From: Globodera rostochiensis
Lineage: Eukaryota; Nematoda; Chromadorea; Rhabditida; Heteroderidae
Length of the DNA stretch: 64,000 nt
Direction of reading: 5' to 3'
NCBI GenBank assembly: GCA_018350325.1
Contig: JAEVLN010000005.1
Span: 2,614,142-2,678,141 of the forward strand
Part shown: positions 1 through 8,917 of the stretch, in pieces
Numbering within the stretch: the stretch's first letter is position 1
Layout: every line of letters begins with the position of its first letter
The notes under the pieces: model-generated
What the model saw: only the letters and a program-made list of their open reading frames with translations
Databases searched by the model: none
Told to the model about the DNA's origin: nothing
Made by a program: the position numbers and the translations under genes

Positions 1-126
1 AACAAATGGCTCCGATGCGGTAAATTTAAACTTTGCTTAAACTCTAAACTCTTGTGGATTTTAGACCCCTATCGAATTGTGGGCTCCATTCTTATATTTA
101 TTTTCATTACTTATGCAATCCATCGA

Positions 127-2140
127 ATGAATGAGCAAAAAGAGAACACCGCCGCGTTGATTGAAGCACAAAAGAAAAATGGTGGGGAAATTGTTGTTAA
201 ATGCTTTACTTTCTTTTTGCAAAAAAATATATTTTAAATTTAAACTAATAATTTTAATATTAGGCCTACTCCCACAACAAAATCGAAGCAATGAAAGTGA
301 AGAGCAACTGAACGACATTTTGGAGCAGTTTGTTGCGGAACAGAACAAAAAGTTTGAGGAGCAGAAGGAAATCAACAAAATGCTTCAGAAGCAAATGGAC
401 GAATTAGGAAACAGTTCGAAAAAGGAACTCGAAAAGGTGGGAATTTTGGAGGAAGAAGTAATTGTAAAAATGGAGCAGTATCAGAAAGAACAGCAGCAGA
501 ACATTGACGACTTGCAGAAGACAGTTGCCGTGTTAAATGATACAATAAATGGAAAAAGTAATTCAATATTATAAATTTTTTTCAAAATTCGGAAATTCCG
601 TCTTTTAGGCACAGTTTGCGCTTTTAATATTTTGAAAAAAATAATTTTCTTAGGACTAATCCGACAACAAAATCGCTGGGATTCCGCGGCATGTCACGAG
701 AACCTTGCGCTCATTGAGCCCGGCCGATTGGTTGTCAAATTTACTAGAAAGAATTATGGTAAAAATTATTCAGTTAAAGTGATTTGATTAAAAAAGTTTA
801 TGTTAAAGTTCACTAAAATGTTCGAATTCCCTTTACTTTTCAGGGTGGCGCTCTGTCCTCGCTGAAAGGCCAATTCCGAAAGGGAATTTCGGCATTTTCT
901 ATTACGAAGTCAAAATATTAGGAGGTGCACGGTAAGTTTAAAAAAATAAATAGTTAAGCTTCGAAATGCGCTTGAAAAATTTCCTCTAAAAAATATATTT
1001 AGCGGTGTTTACATTGGCCTTGCAACCAAACAAATGCCATTGGCCGACAACTGGGTTGGAGAGCTCGAAGACACTTACGCATACGAAAGCGGCAAATTTT
1101 GGGCTCACGCGCACGCCATCGATGGAAAGCCCAAATTTGTGGAAGGCGACGTCATCGGCTGCGGCGTCAATTTGGCAACACGCCAAATCATTTACACAAA
1201 AAACGGCGAGCGTTTGGGTGAGAAAGAAAACGAATTAAAATTAAGAGTAAATTTCTTTTTTGGTTAGAGAAAGAAAACGAATTAAAATTAAGAGTAAATT
1301 TCTTTTTTGGTTAGAGAAAGAAAACGAATTAAAATTAAGAGTAAATTTCTTTTTTGGTTAGAGAAAGAAAACGAATTAAAATTAAGAGAAATTTTCTTTT
1401 TTGGTTAGAGAAAGAAGAATTAAAATTAAGAGAAAATTTGTTTTTTGGTTAGAGAAAGAAGAATTAAAATTAAGAGTAAATTTCTTTTTTGGTTAGAGAA
1501 AGAAAACGAATTAAAATTAAGAGAAAATTTGTTTTTTGGTTAGAGAAAGAAAACGAATTAAAATTAAGAGAAAATTTGTTTTTTGGTTAGAGAAAGAAAA
1601 CGAATTAAAATTAAGAGAAATTTTCTTTTTTGCTTACTCAGCCAAATTAGCTCAAAATTGTGAAACGTGGTGATAAGTATGTTATTTAATGATTGTCGAG
1701 CAATTTTATATTAAATTAAAGGCTTAAAAATTTTCCACGTTTTTGACTTTTGCCGATAACATCCATGCCCCCCTTCACAAGTTGAAGAATTATTAGCAAA
1801 AATGATTGAAGAATTTTGAAGGTTTTCACACATAAATTGAGATTTTAGCACATTTTTAATCAATATTTTGGCACTTTTTGGGGGGTTTTGGTCATTATTT
1901 TGTGGTTTTTTGGTCAATATTTTACGGTTTTTAGTCAATCTAAATCTCGACTTTACTTATGAAGTGGTTCCGTATTTATTCCCCAATTTTACATTTAATT
2001 TGTTTGTTTTTGCAGACACCGCCAATTTGTTTGCCAATTCTGCCGCCGATTTGTTTCCGTGCGTTTCGTTGTTCTATCCTCTCGAAACAATTGAAGCCAA
2101 CTTTGGACCGAACTTTAAATACAACGCCTTTTGGATTTAG
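127..2140 (+). CDS. Coiled-coil plus SPRY-domain protein (RanBPM/SPRYSEC-like), 5' end uncertain
   Basis: Exons read as 127-181, 264-557, 654-758, 844-931, 1003-1217 and 2016-2140, with phases that agree at every junction (293 aa from the ATG at 127). The reading frame stays open upstream of 127 to the window edge area with hydrophobic residues, so a start further upstream is possible. Residues 1-115 are a Q/E/K-rich coiled coil (for example [20 protein letters not shown]). The rest is one SPRY domain: [45 protein letters not shown], ending in a conserved LFPCVSL...IEANFGPNF exon. SPRY domains are protein-interaction folds; the partner is unknown. No signal peptide is evident from this start, so it need not be a secreted SPRYSEC. 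In the second exon, coiled-coil cassettes that are split by an intron in the paralogs at 44-55 kb are fused. The last intron is swollen by a tandem repeat. Confidence 0.75.
1216..1636. repeat. 47-bp tandem repeat in the last intron of the first SPRY gene
   Basis: About nine head-to-tail units of GAGAAAGAAAACGAATTAAA followed by an AAGAG...TTCTTTTTTGG half, with single-base and 3-bp variants. The first unit begins inside the 5' splice site (GTGAGAAAG), so the array is a stepwise expansion of the start of the intron. Confidence 0.9.
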
Positions 2141-2544
2141 AAATTGGAAAAGTAAAGTTTATGATTTTTGTTGTTGTTGTTGAAGATTAAACCGATCAGT
2201 TTATCCATTAATCACTTTATTATAATTGCTTTTTGATCAATAACAATTTTGAGCTCGACAAAATTCGAGTTAAATAAACTTTTGTCACCGGGGGCTAAGA
2301 CTTTTGTTATCGGGCCCAAACCAGTGTGATGCTCGCGATGAGAAGCTTTTCCTTGCCAATGAAAAAAGTCATCGAAATGAATCGTTTTGTGTCAAATCAT
2401 TTTCATCCCAACCAATCCGGCTGTAAGGAATCAGATTTTATGTTAAAATCAGAATGATCAAATAAGCACAAAATGAAAAAATCTTTCCATCAAAAACCGA
2501 AAATAGAAATAAATAAAAATGCGATCAATCTTCATTTACGGACC
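2141..2544. other. No gene seen; contains a copy of an interspersed repeat
   Basis: AT-rich flank. The part 2320-2480 is an inverted relative of 51070-51200 and 63740-63860 (shared core: GATGAAAATGATTTG on the opposite strand). I see no coding potential. Confidence 0.6.
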
Positions 2545-2905
2545 GGGCGAATTTGACCTCCCCCATTCAACCAATTTGGAAGCCCCCGGACGCAAATTCG
2601 AAATTTCCAAAAATCTTTTTATTGCACTAATCGTTCAAATGCATAAAAACGGGGCAAAAAGCATTATCGCCAAAGCAATTCGTGAACATAATTGAAATGT
2701 TGCGGGTTTGGACTTATTCTGCCAAACTTATAGACTAAAAAAGGGGGGGGGGCGACTTTAATAAATTTATTTTTCAGACACCGCCAATTTGTTTGTCAAA
2801 TCTGCCGCCGATTTATTTCCATGCGTTACGTTCAGCTGGACTGGCACCAAAATTGAAGCGAATTTTGGCCCCAATTTCCAATACAATATTGGCGATGAGA
2901 TTTAG
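2545..2905 (+). pseudogene. SPRY gene relic: last intron and terminal exon only
   Basis: The exon 2778-2905 follows a clean TTTTTCAG acceptor and reads [19 protein letters not shown]...[17 protein letters not shown] then a stop, the standard terminal exon of the local SPRY family. Upstream, 2545-2760 matches the last intron of other SPRY copies (inverted at 38.1-38.3 kb, 44.8-45.0 kb and 62.4-62.7 kb), but no SPRY core exons precede it. It is a 5'-truncated copy. Confidence 0.8.
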
Positions 2906-3397
2906 AAAAGAAATTATCATTTAATTTTTCTTTGTCGGTCAAAGCATTTTATCAATTCAATTTGTTTTTGAATTTGTACACCATTTTTGGGGTTTTAACT
3001 TCTTTCGCGTTGTTTTTAATGCCGTTGAGAGTAGAGATCGGACTTGAAGATCGATTGAATCGAGATTTTGATCGAAAATCCCGCTCGGTCCGATCTTTAG
3101 TTGAGAGGATCAAAAGCACACGACCTCCCACCGAATTAACCAAAAGTTTTGTTTTTGGTCATCTCTTATTACTTTCACATATATTACGAAGCAGGGATGG
3201 GCAGACCGAAGTGGGGGGTCAGCGGTGCCGATAGCGGAGCCGAGAAAAATTTGAACGAATGCCCTGTCCCCCCCCCCATTCGATGCCTGCCAAAATTGGC
3301 CCGGTCCAGGAACCCTATTTAATTGTATTTGTGTTGATCTAAATTCTTTGCGTACTCGGCCGGCGGGTAAGGGCCAAAAAGGGATACTGTAGTCGAT
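2906..3397. other. No gene seen; decayed repeat DNA
   Basis: The 3' flank of the SPRY relic, 2906-2995, is repeated after 15841. A degenerate copy of the GC-rich hairpin motif lies near 3213-3243. The sequence 3040-3130 reappears inverted near 62300-62400. Confidence 0.5.
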
Positions 3398-3673
3398 GGG
3401 GAATTAAGGGCCAAAAAGGGATACTGTAGTCGAAGAGAAAGGGGCCAATCCCCGCAAACAAATAACCGGCGGGTAAGGGCCAAAAAGGGATACTGTAGTC
3501 GAAGAGAAAGGGGCCAATCCCCGCAAACAAATAACCGGCGGGTAAGGGCCAAAAAGGGATACTGTAGTCGAAGAGAAAGGGGCCAATCCCCGCAAACAAA
3601 TAACCGGCGGGTAAGGGCGCCAAAAAGGGATACTGTAGTCGAAGGGAAGGGGCCAATCCCCGCAAACAGATAA
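3398..3673. repeat. 69-bp tandem repeat, about four units
   Basis: Units start at 3467, 3536 and 3605 with CGGCGGGTAAGGGCCAAAAA and contain ATACTGTAGTCGAAG and CCAATCCCCGCAAACA; a shortened unit precedes them. Single inverted units occur at about 60790-60850 and 62120-62210. Long open frames across it are a by-product of the 69-bp (3 x 23) period. Confidence 0.9.
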
Positions 3674-3739
3674 AATGGGCGAGATGAAACTCCGTTGAAT
3701 TGGATTTCCCGTCATCATATTGTGCCATCGAACTCAATT

Positions 3740-4290
3740 TTGAGAACGCATCCCTGAATTATCTTCTCAAATTTCTACTTCTTTCACCGAATTGGAGTTC
3801 GTTCCATCGACCAACACTGCTATTTTGCTTCTCTGACCTCCCATTTCTCTCATTATCAATCGATTATTGATTAAACAACGTGCAAATGATGCATAATTAT
3901 GACAATTTTCAACACACAAAAAACTCTTTCCCTTCGTTTGTTCATTTTCATTCGTTCTCCGCCGTCGACCCGTTTTTTTTGTTGATAACTTTTTAAACGA
4001 ATAATCCGATATACAAAAATCTTGGAAAAGTAACACAGATATAATCTCAATAATAGTGCTAAAAATCCCCAAAACTAGTAGGCCTTGACTACTCATCGCT
4101 CCGCTGATTGGGCGATATGTGTGGTTAACCCGAGACTTTTCTTGAGTTGATACTCGTGACCGAGACTCTCGTGCAACACAATCGTTCGTTTTCAGAAATT
4201 GGGCAAATTTCTCATTACTCAAACCCATTTTCTCATCTTCCTTTTTTCTGTGTTCAATTAATTCTCTCAACATTTTGCTGGAAGCAAAAT
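3740..4290. repeat. Block repeated upstream of the BTB-SPRY genes, containing a short MITE-like segment
   Basis: The same sequence, with small indels, precedes gene B (about 15975-16280), gene C (about 19800-20200) and, inverted, gene D (about 60000-60720). Near 4125-4190 lie CTCGTGACCGAGACTCTCG stretches related to the small element at 8347-8457. An antisense frame of 168 codons crosses it, but no family is recognisable and the other copies break it. Confidence 0.75.
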
Positions 4291-4570
4291 AAACAATTCA
4301 AATTTATATGATAAAAAGGGATTAATTCCACCCAAAAGTGAATAAATGCCCATCCCCCCCCCCCCTTTTCAGGTCAACATTAGCCCACCGCAAAAATCCA
4401 TTCAATTTATAAGATACTTCCAACTTTCAGTCTATATAAATTAATTCATAACCGATTAAGTCGATGAGGGCTCCTACCTTAAAATAAGTATATTTAAAAG
4501 TCGGTTTTTAGAGGTGATTTTTGTTTTTTTTGCATTTCTGCGGGCAAAAGATTAATTTATATTTTTTGCT

Positions 4571-4575
4571 TCCAG
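4571..4575 (+). promoter_or_regulatory. Candidate 5' UTR splice or trans-splice acceptor of gene A
   Basis: A pyrimidine-rich TTTTTTGCTTCCAG lies 25 nt before the ATG of gene A. It is conserved at the same spacing in B (ends 16497) and, slightly further, in C (ends 20428). In copy D this stretch is deleted. Nematode mRNAs often receive a spliced leader at such a site; a GTGATTT donor 70 nt upstream could instead make a normal UTR intron. Confidence 0.4.
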
Positions 4576-4599
4576 ACTTTAAAAATACAATTTTTTGAA

Positions 4600-7397
4600 A
4601 TGCCAAAACCAAATTCTTTGGTCGGCCGTATTAAGCATTTGCTGGACACGGGCAATGGCGCGGACGTTCACTTTTTGGTGAGGGGAGGAGACGAAAAGGA
4701 GGCAAGTTCTGAAAAATAGTGAAACACTTACTTTAATTAATGATATTTCAATACATTAATTAATGATATTTCAATTACATTAATTAATGATATTTCAATT
4801 ACATTAATTAATGATATTTCAATTACATTAATTAATGATATTTCAATTTATAATTTTGTTAAGCTTCTGCCAGCACATAAAGCAATTTTGATGGCGGCCT
4901 CCGACGTTTTTGAGGCAATGTTTCCTTTTGATGCCCGAAATGCAAAGGCCGCCGCCGCTGGGAAAGGTACAAATTAAGGATATCGACTCGCAAAAATTTG
5001 TCAGTGGAGAGGAGTAAGCGGAGAAAATAATTTAAAAATTTTTTTGATTAACGAAATTTTTAGACCCTTCGGAAGAGACTAAAGCCGTGGAGGTGCCCGA
5101 CGTGGAGTTGGGGGCGTTCAAGGCGATGCTCAGCTTTATTTATGCGGACGATGTGAGCGGGCTGAACGGGGACAATGCAATCGCTGTGCTTTATGCGGGT
5201 CATAAAATTTTTATGCCTTTTTTGCATTTTCGGTTCAAATTTTAATTGAATTTAAGCTAAAAAATATGACCTTCCTGAACTTGTGGATTTGTGTTTGAAC
5301 TTTCCCATATGGAAGCTGAGCAATGTTTTTTTCGCGTTTGACGAGACTCGTTTTCTTGGAGAAAAGGTGGGGGGGGGGGTGGGGGGGGGGAATTGTAATT
5401 GATTTTTAATTCTAAATAAATTTTATTGTTTTTTTGTTTAAACAACCATAATTAATTATTTTGAATAATATTTAAATATAAAATTGTTTTTTTTAATTTT
5501 GGGCATTCGCTTGCCGTTGTTTGGAGCACATCGATGTAAATGCGGGCGCTTTGATCCTCTCGGAAGCGTTTTTGCAAATTAATCAAAAATTATTGTGTGA
5601 TATTCTGGACCGTGATGAGTTGATGATCAGCGAAGAAATTGCAATTTGGAATGCCGTAAATTTATAAAAAATAATAAAACAAATTAAAATTATTTTAAAA
5701 TTGTTTATATTTCATTAAAATGATTAGGCACTTCGCTGGGCGGATGAAAAATGCCGTCAGAATGGGAAAAAGCGTTCGGCGGCGAATCGACGCGAAATGC
5801 TCGGCCCGGCACTTTTCAAAATTCGTTTTCCGCTCATTCCTCAAAAGGATTTTACTCAGAATATTGGTAATCAATCACCCATTTGGATTGGATAGTTTGA
5901 TCCATTTGGTAGCCAGTTTGATCCATTTTGGATTGGCCAGTTTGATCCATTTTGGATTGGCCAGTTTGATCCATTTTGGATTGGCCAGTTTGATCCATTT
6001 TGGATTGGACAGTTTGACCCATTTGGATTGGACAGTTTGAATTTTAAAATGCCAAAACCATTTTCATAATTCCGAGACTCCAAAATTCAAAGATTGATTT
6101 TGCGCTTTTGACAGTTCCGTCCGGAGTGTTGACACTTAACCAAATGATGAGCGTTTATGCACACCATTCTCATCCGGACGCAGCCGGCCTGCCCGAGCTT
6201 TACCCGCTGCAATTCCCAACTAATGGACGTGCTTTTACAGGTGGTCCCGTGTATACTGATTTAATCCCCCATGGGAGATTATTTTTGAACCTACTCAGAG
6301 AGTGGGGGATTAAAACAGTATACACGGTATATTGCATATGTATCTGAAAATCAGAAATTTGCAACCGCTTTTTAAGAAACCAAAAAAAGTGCCACTTTTT
6401 ATGCAATGAATTGCACAAAAGCAAGATAAATATTTAATATTTTTAAAATAAAAATTATATTTTATTAGGACTACCCCTTCAAAATCGATGGGATTCCGCT
6501 GCATGTCACGACAAACTAACACTCTCTGAGCCCGGCCGATTGGTTGTCCAATTTACTGGAGAGAATGAGGGTAAATATAATTAATTCTCTTAGGATTTGA
6601 TTAAAACGGTTTAATGTAAAGAGTTAACATTTTTTTGAATTTACTTTTTAGGATTTTGCTCTGTCTTCGCTACACAGCCAATTCCAAAAGAGGACTTCGG
6701 CATTTTTTACTACGAAGTGACCATCACAGAACATTAGTAAGTTTAAATAAATAAATTATTGAAGTTTAAAATGCTTTAGAAACCTTTTTATTTAAGAAAC
6801 TTATATTTAGCGAAATTTACATTGGACTTGCGACCAAACAAATGCCATTGGGCAGATGGGTTGGACGTTACAAAGGCACTTACGCTTATGACAACTGGGG
6901 CAGTCTTTGGGGTCACGCGGTTGAGGGATGTTTCCGCCTGTTCAACGATAAGCGGCCTTTCATCAAAGGAAAGCCCACATTTATGGAAGGTGACGTCATC
7001 GGCTGCGGCGTGGATTTGGCAACTCGCCAAATCATTTACACAAAGAATGGACAGCGTATGGGTGAGAAACAAAAAGATTAATTTAAATTAAACGGCAATT
7101 TCTTTTTTGACTAAATTTGTACTTTTTAGTCAATAGTTTGGGTGAGAAATATGAATAAAAATTAAGAGTATTTAACCACTTTTGGGTGTTTTCTTTAATT
7201 GAAAGATCTAATCGATGGGCCATAATTTTTTGGATTTCATTAATCATTTTTCTTTATCTTTTTTTACAGAAACTGCCGGTTTGCGTGTCGATTTTAGCGC
7301 CGATTTGTTTCCATGCGTTACTTTGTTCAATCCTGGCACTAAAGTTGAAGCGAATTTTGGCCCCAATTTCAAATTCAACATTGCCGATGAGATTTAG
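4600..7397 (+). CDS. BTB-BACK-SPRY fusion protein, copy A
   Basis: Eleven exons: 4600-4701, 4864-4966, 5064-5198, 5257-5366, 5527-5655, 5728-5866, 6115-6240, 6469-6570, 6652-6736, 6811-7061, 7270-7397; sum 1410 nt, 469 aa, all phases consistent. Residues about 20-120 are a BTB/POZ domain ([65 protein letters not shown]). Residues about 130-280 are BACK-like ([40 protein letters not shown]). Residues about 282-469 are SPRY ([48 protein letters not shown]). BTB-BACK proteins usually bridge cullin-3 to a substrate, here presumably held by the SPRY domain; that role is inference. Intron 1 is GC-AG, intron 4 lacks its ancestral acceptor, and intron 7 carries a small inverted-repeat element. Confidence 0.85.
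4738..4852. repeat. 24-bp tandem repeat in intron 1 of gene A
   Basis: Units of ATTAATTAATGATATTTCAA with a TTAC spacer, about four to five copies. The same array with different copy number and drift is in intron 1 of B (about 16645-16735), C (about 20585-20720) and D (inverted, about 59530-59640). Confidence 0.85.
5876..6045. repeat. 24-bp tandem repeat in intron 6 of gene A
   Basis: Repeated GGATTGGCCAGTTTGATCCA plus TTTT. B has the same array one unit shorter (about 17810-17960). C and D have only one ancestral unit (21818-21840; 58175-58195), so the array expanded in the A/B lineage. Confidence 0.9.
6247..6327. mobile_element. Small inverted-repeat element in intron 7 of gene A
   Basis: Ends are CCGTGTATACTG and its exact inverse CAGTATACACGG, followed inward by TTTAATCCCC / GGGGATTAAAA. 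Related, longer versions sit at the same place in B (18165-18312) and C (22091-22186). Copy D has an intron of only 69 nt here (57905-57973) with no element. Confidence 0.7.
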
Positions 7398-7859
7398 AAA
7401 ATGAAAAACGAGGAAGGCTATGGGATTTTGCTGTTGAGGGGTTCCGTCGTTTTATTATTCTTTTTTTCTTTGTCAACATTTTATCAATTCATTTTAACAA
7501 TGCAGTCATTTTTTAAGATTTTTAGGAGTGGTAAGGGTCCGGAATTTTTTTTAAAAATTTATCAAGATTTGTTAAGAAAATTGGTCCACCAAAAATTAGG
7601 AATGTTAAAAACAAAAGAGCCCCCCTATTGTTTTTTGATTATGCCACACAAAAAATAAATAAAAAACTTGTGAATTGTGGCATCCACAGAGTTAAACCAC
7701 TGATGAGCCATATAAGTAGGGTGGCACGGAACCGGGACTTTTCAAGGGTGAATTTTTTTTGTAATGTTAAATGGTAAAACACAAATTTTTTTGTTATTTA
7801 AAAATCTTGCTCATTGTCTTTTTTATCATATTATTTTTTTTAGAGATTCATCTTTACTC
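7398..7859. other. 3' flank of gene A; no further gene seen
   Basis: AT-rich sequence with AATAAA-like signals near 7650. Similar flanks follow genes B and C. From about 7720 it begins to match the inverted segment ending near 56540. Confidence 0.5.
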
Positions 7860-8165
7860 TTAGGGGGTGGGGGTCGGCGGTGCCGATAGGCGCCGCCGAG
7901 AATTTTTGAAATTTTGACTCAATTTTGTTAAGAAACTATTAAGACATTTTTATTATTGGTGGAAGATTTAAGTAAGTATAGGAAAATGATTGAGGGGAAT
8001 AGGGTTCGGATATCGTAAAATTAAAAATCGATTTTTTGAAAATCAATTCTGTTCACAGAGTAAGAGATAGGCAAAATGTAGCCCCGGGCAGGATTCGAAC
8101 CGACGACTTCGGATCAGTGCTCTGTGATTTTGATCCCCTGCAAATGATGGCATACTGTTTCACGT
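7860..8165 (-). mobile_element. tRNA-derived SINE, first subfamily
   Basis: On the minus strand a tRNA-like head contains a perfect pol III B box (GGTTCGAATCC, near 8094-8104) followed by TGCCCGGGGCTAC. About 200 bp further along is the GC hairpin tail at 7876-7897 (arms GGCGGTGCC and GGCGCCGCC). A near copy in the other orientation is at 56000-56415, and a head-only relative is at 31985-32075. The cloverleaf is not complete, so this is not a functional tRNA gene. Confidence 0.65.
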
Positions 8166-8346
8166 CTCTGTGCCGTCCGATGGCATGCAGATTTGGCATG
8201 AGCCGAAAGGATTTGGTTAGCGTTGTGATGTCCAGCACCACACCACAACCCGTTTGCCGCCGACAGCGATGCCTCCGGGCTAATTTCTTTTCGTACCCTC
8301 AGGGGAAAGGACAAATGACCCCCCCCCCCCTCCTCCCATCATAAAA

Positions 8347-8457
8347 GTTAGTGCTGCACGAGACCCAAAATTTCTTGATACTCGTGACCGAGACCCATAA
8401 AACCCAATACTTTACATCGAGTCGATACTCGAGACCAAGACTCTCGTACAACACTAA
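8347..8457. mobile_element. Short hAT-like MITE with CTCGAGA-rich interior
   Basis: Imperfect terminal repeats TTAGTGCTGCACGAGA and, inverted, TTAGTGTTGTACGAGA. The interior has GACTCGATGTAAAG-type and CTCGAGACC motifs. Flanking 8-mers ATAAAAGT / ATAAAAAT match at 7 of 8. A related copy is at about 55698-55795. Confidence 0.6.
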
Positions 8458-8917
8458 TAAAAATCGTTTTCAGAAATTGGGGAAATTTCTCATTACTAAA
8501 ACCCATTTTCTCATTCTTCCTTTTGTCTGTGTTCAATTAATTCTCTCAACATTTTGCTGGAAGCAAAATAAACAATTCAAATTTATTGATAAAAAGGGAT
8601 TAATTCCACCCAATCCATGACCTCCCCCCCTGACTGTCAATTCATTTCCGTTACTCCACACATTTTGTGCAAAAATGCCTCCTCCGCGTCCCCCCCCCCC
8701 CTCCTTCAAACATATTTTAATAGGTTGATCGATTCTGGCATTTTGCATTCAGCATCTTGATTGTGCTTTGCCGGCACAAAAAAAAGTGCCACTTTCCTGT
8801 CAATTTTTTCAAAACGGTTTAAATGTTTAATTTTTAAGATTTTAACGTTTTAAAACTAAATCTAAAATTTTGTCATTTTAGAACTAAAAATTTTAAAATT
8901 TTGTTTTGTAAATAAAC

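Noticed and set aside
127..2140. Calling the SPRY genes secreted SPRYSEC effectors
   Set aside because: None of the assembled starts shows a convincing signal peptide; the two best-defined starts (MSISAES, MPISAES) are hydrophilic. Secretion would need upstream exons not seen here.
3339..3737. Long antisense frames over the 69-bp tandem repeat (and a CRISPR-like look of repeated units)
   Set aside because: The open frames follow from a 69-bp period divisible by three; the units have no unique spacers, and the DNA is clearly eukaryotic.
3767..4273. 168-codon minus-strand frame
   Set aside because: It lies in a repeat block whose other copies (upstream of genes B, C, D) break the frame, and it shows no domain.
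5720..6040. 106-codon plus frame over exon 6 and intron 6 of gene A
   Set aside because: It is an out-of-frame reading of a BACK exon running into the 24-bp intronic array.
8036..8344. Plus-strand 102-codon frame
   Set aside because: It is antisense to a tRNA-derived SINE and runs through SINE sequence.
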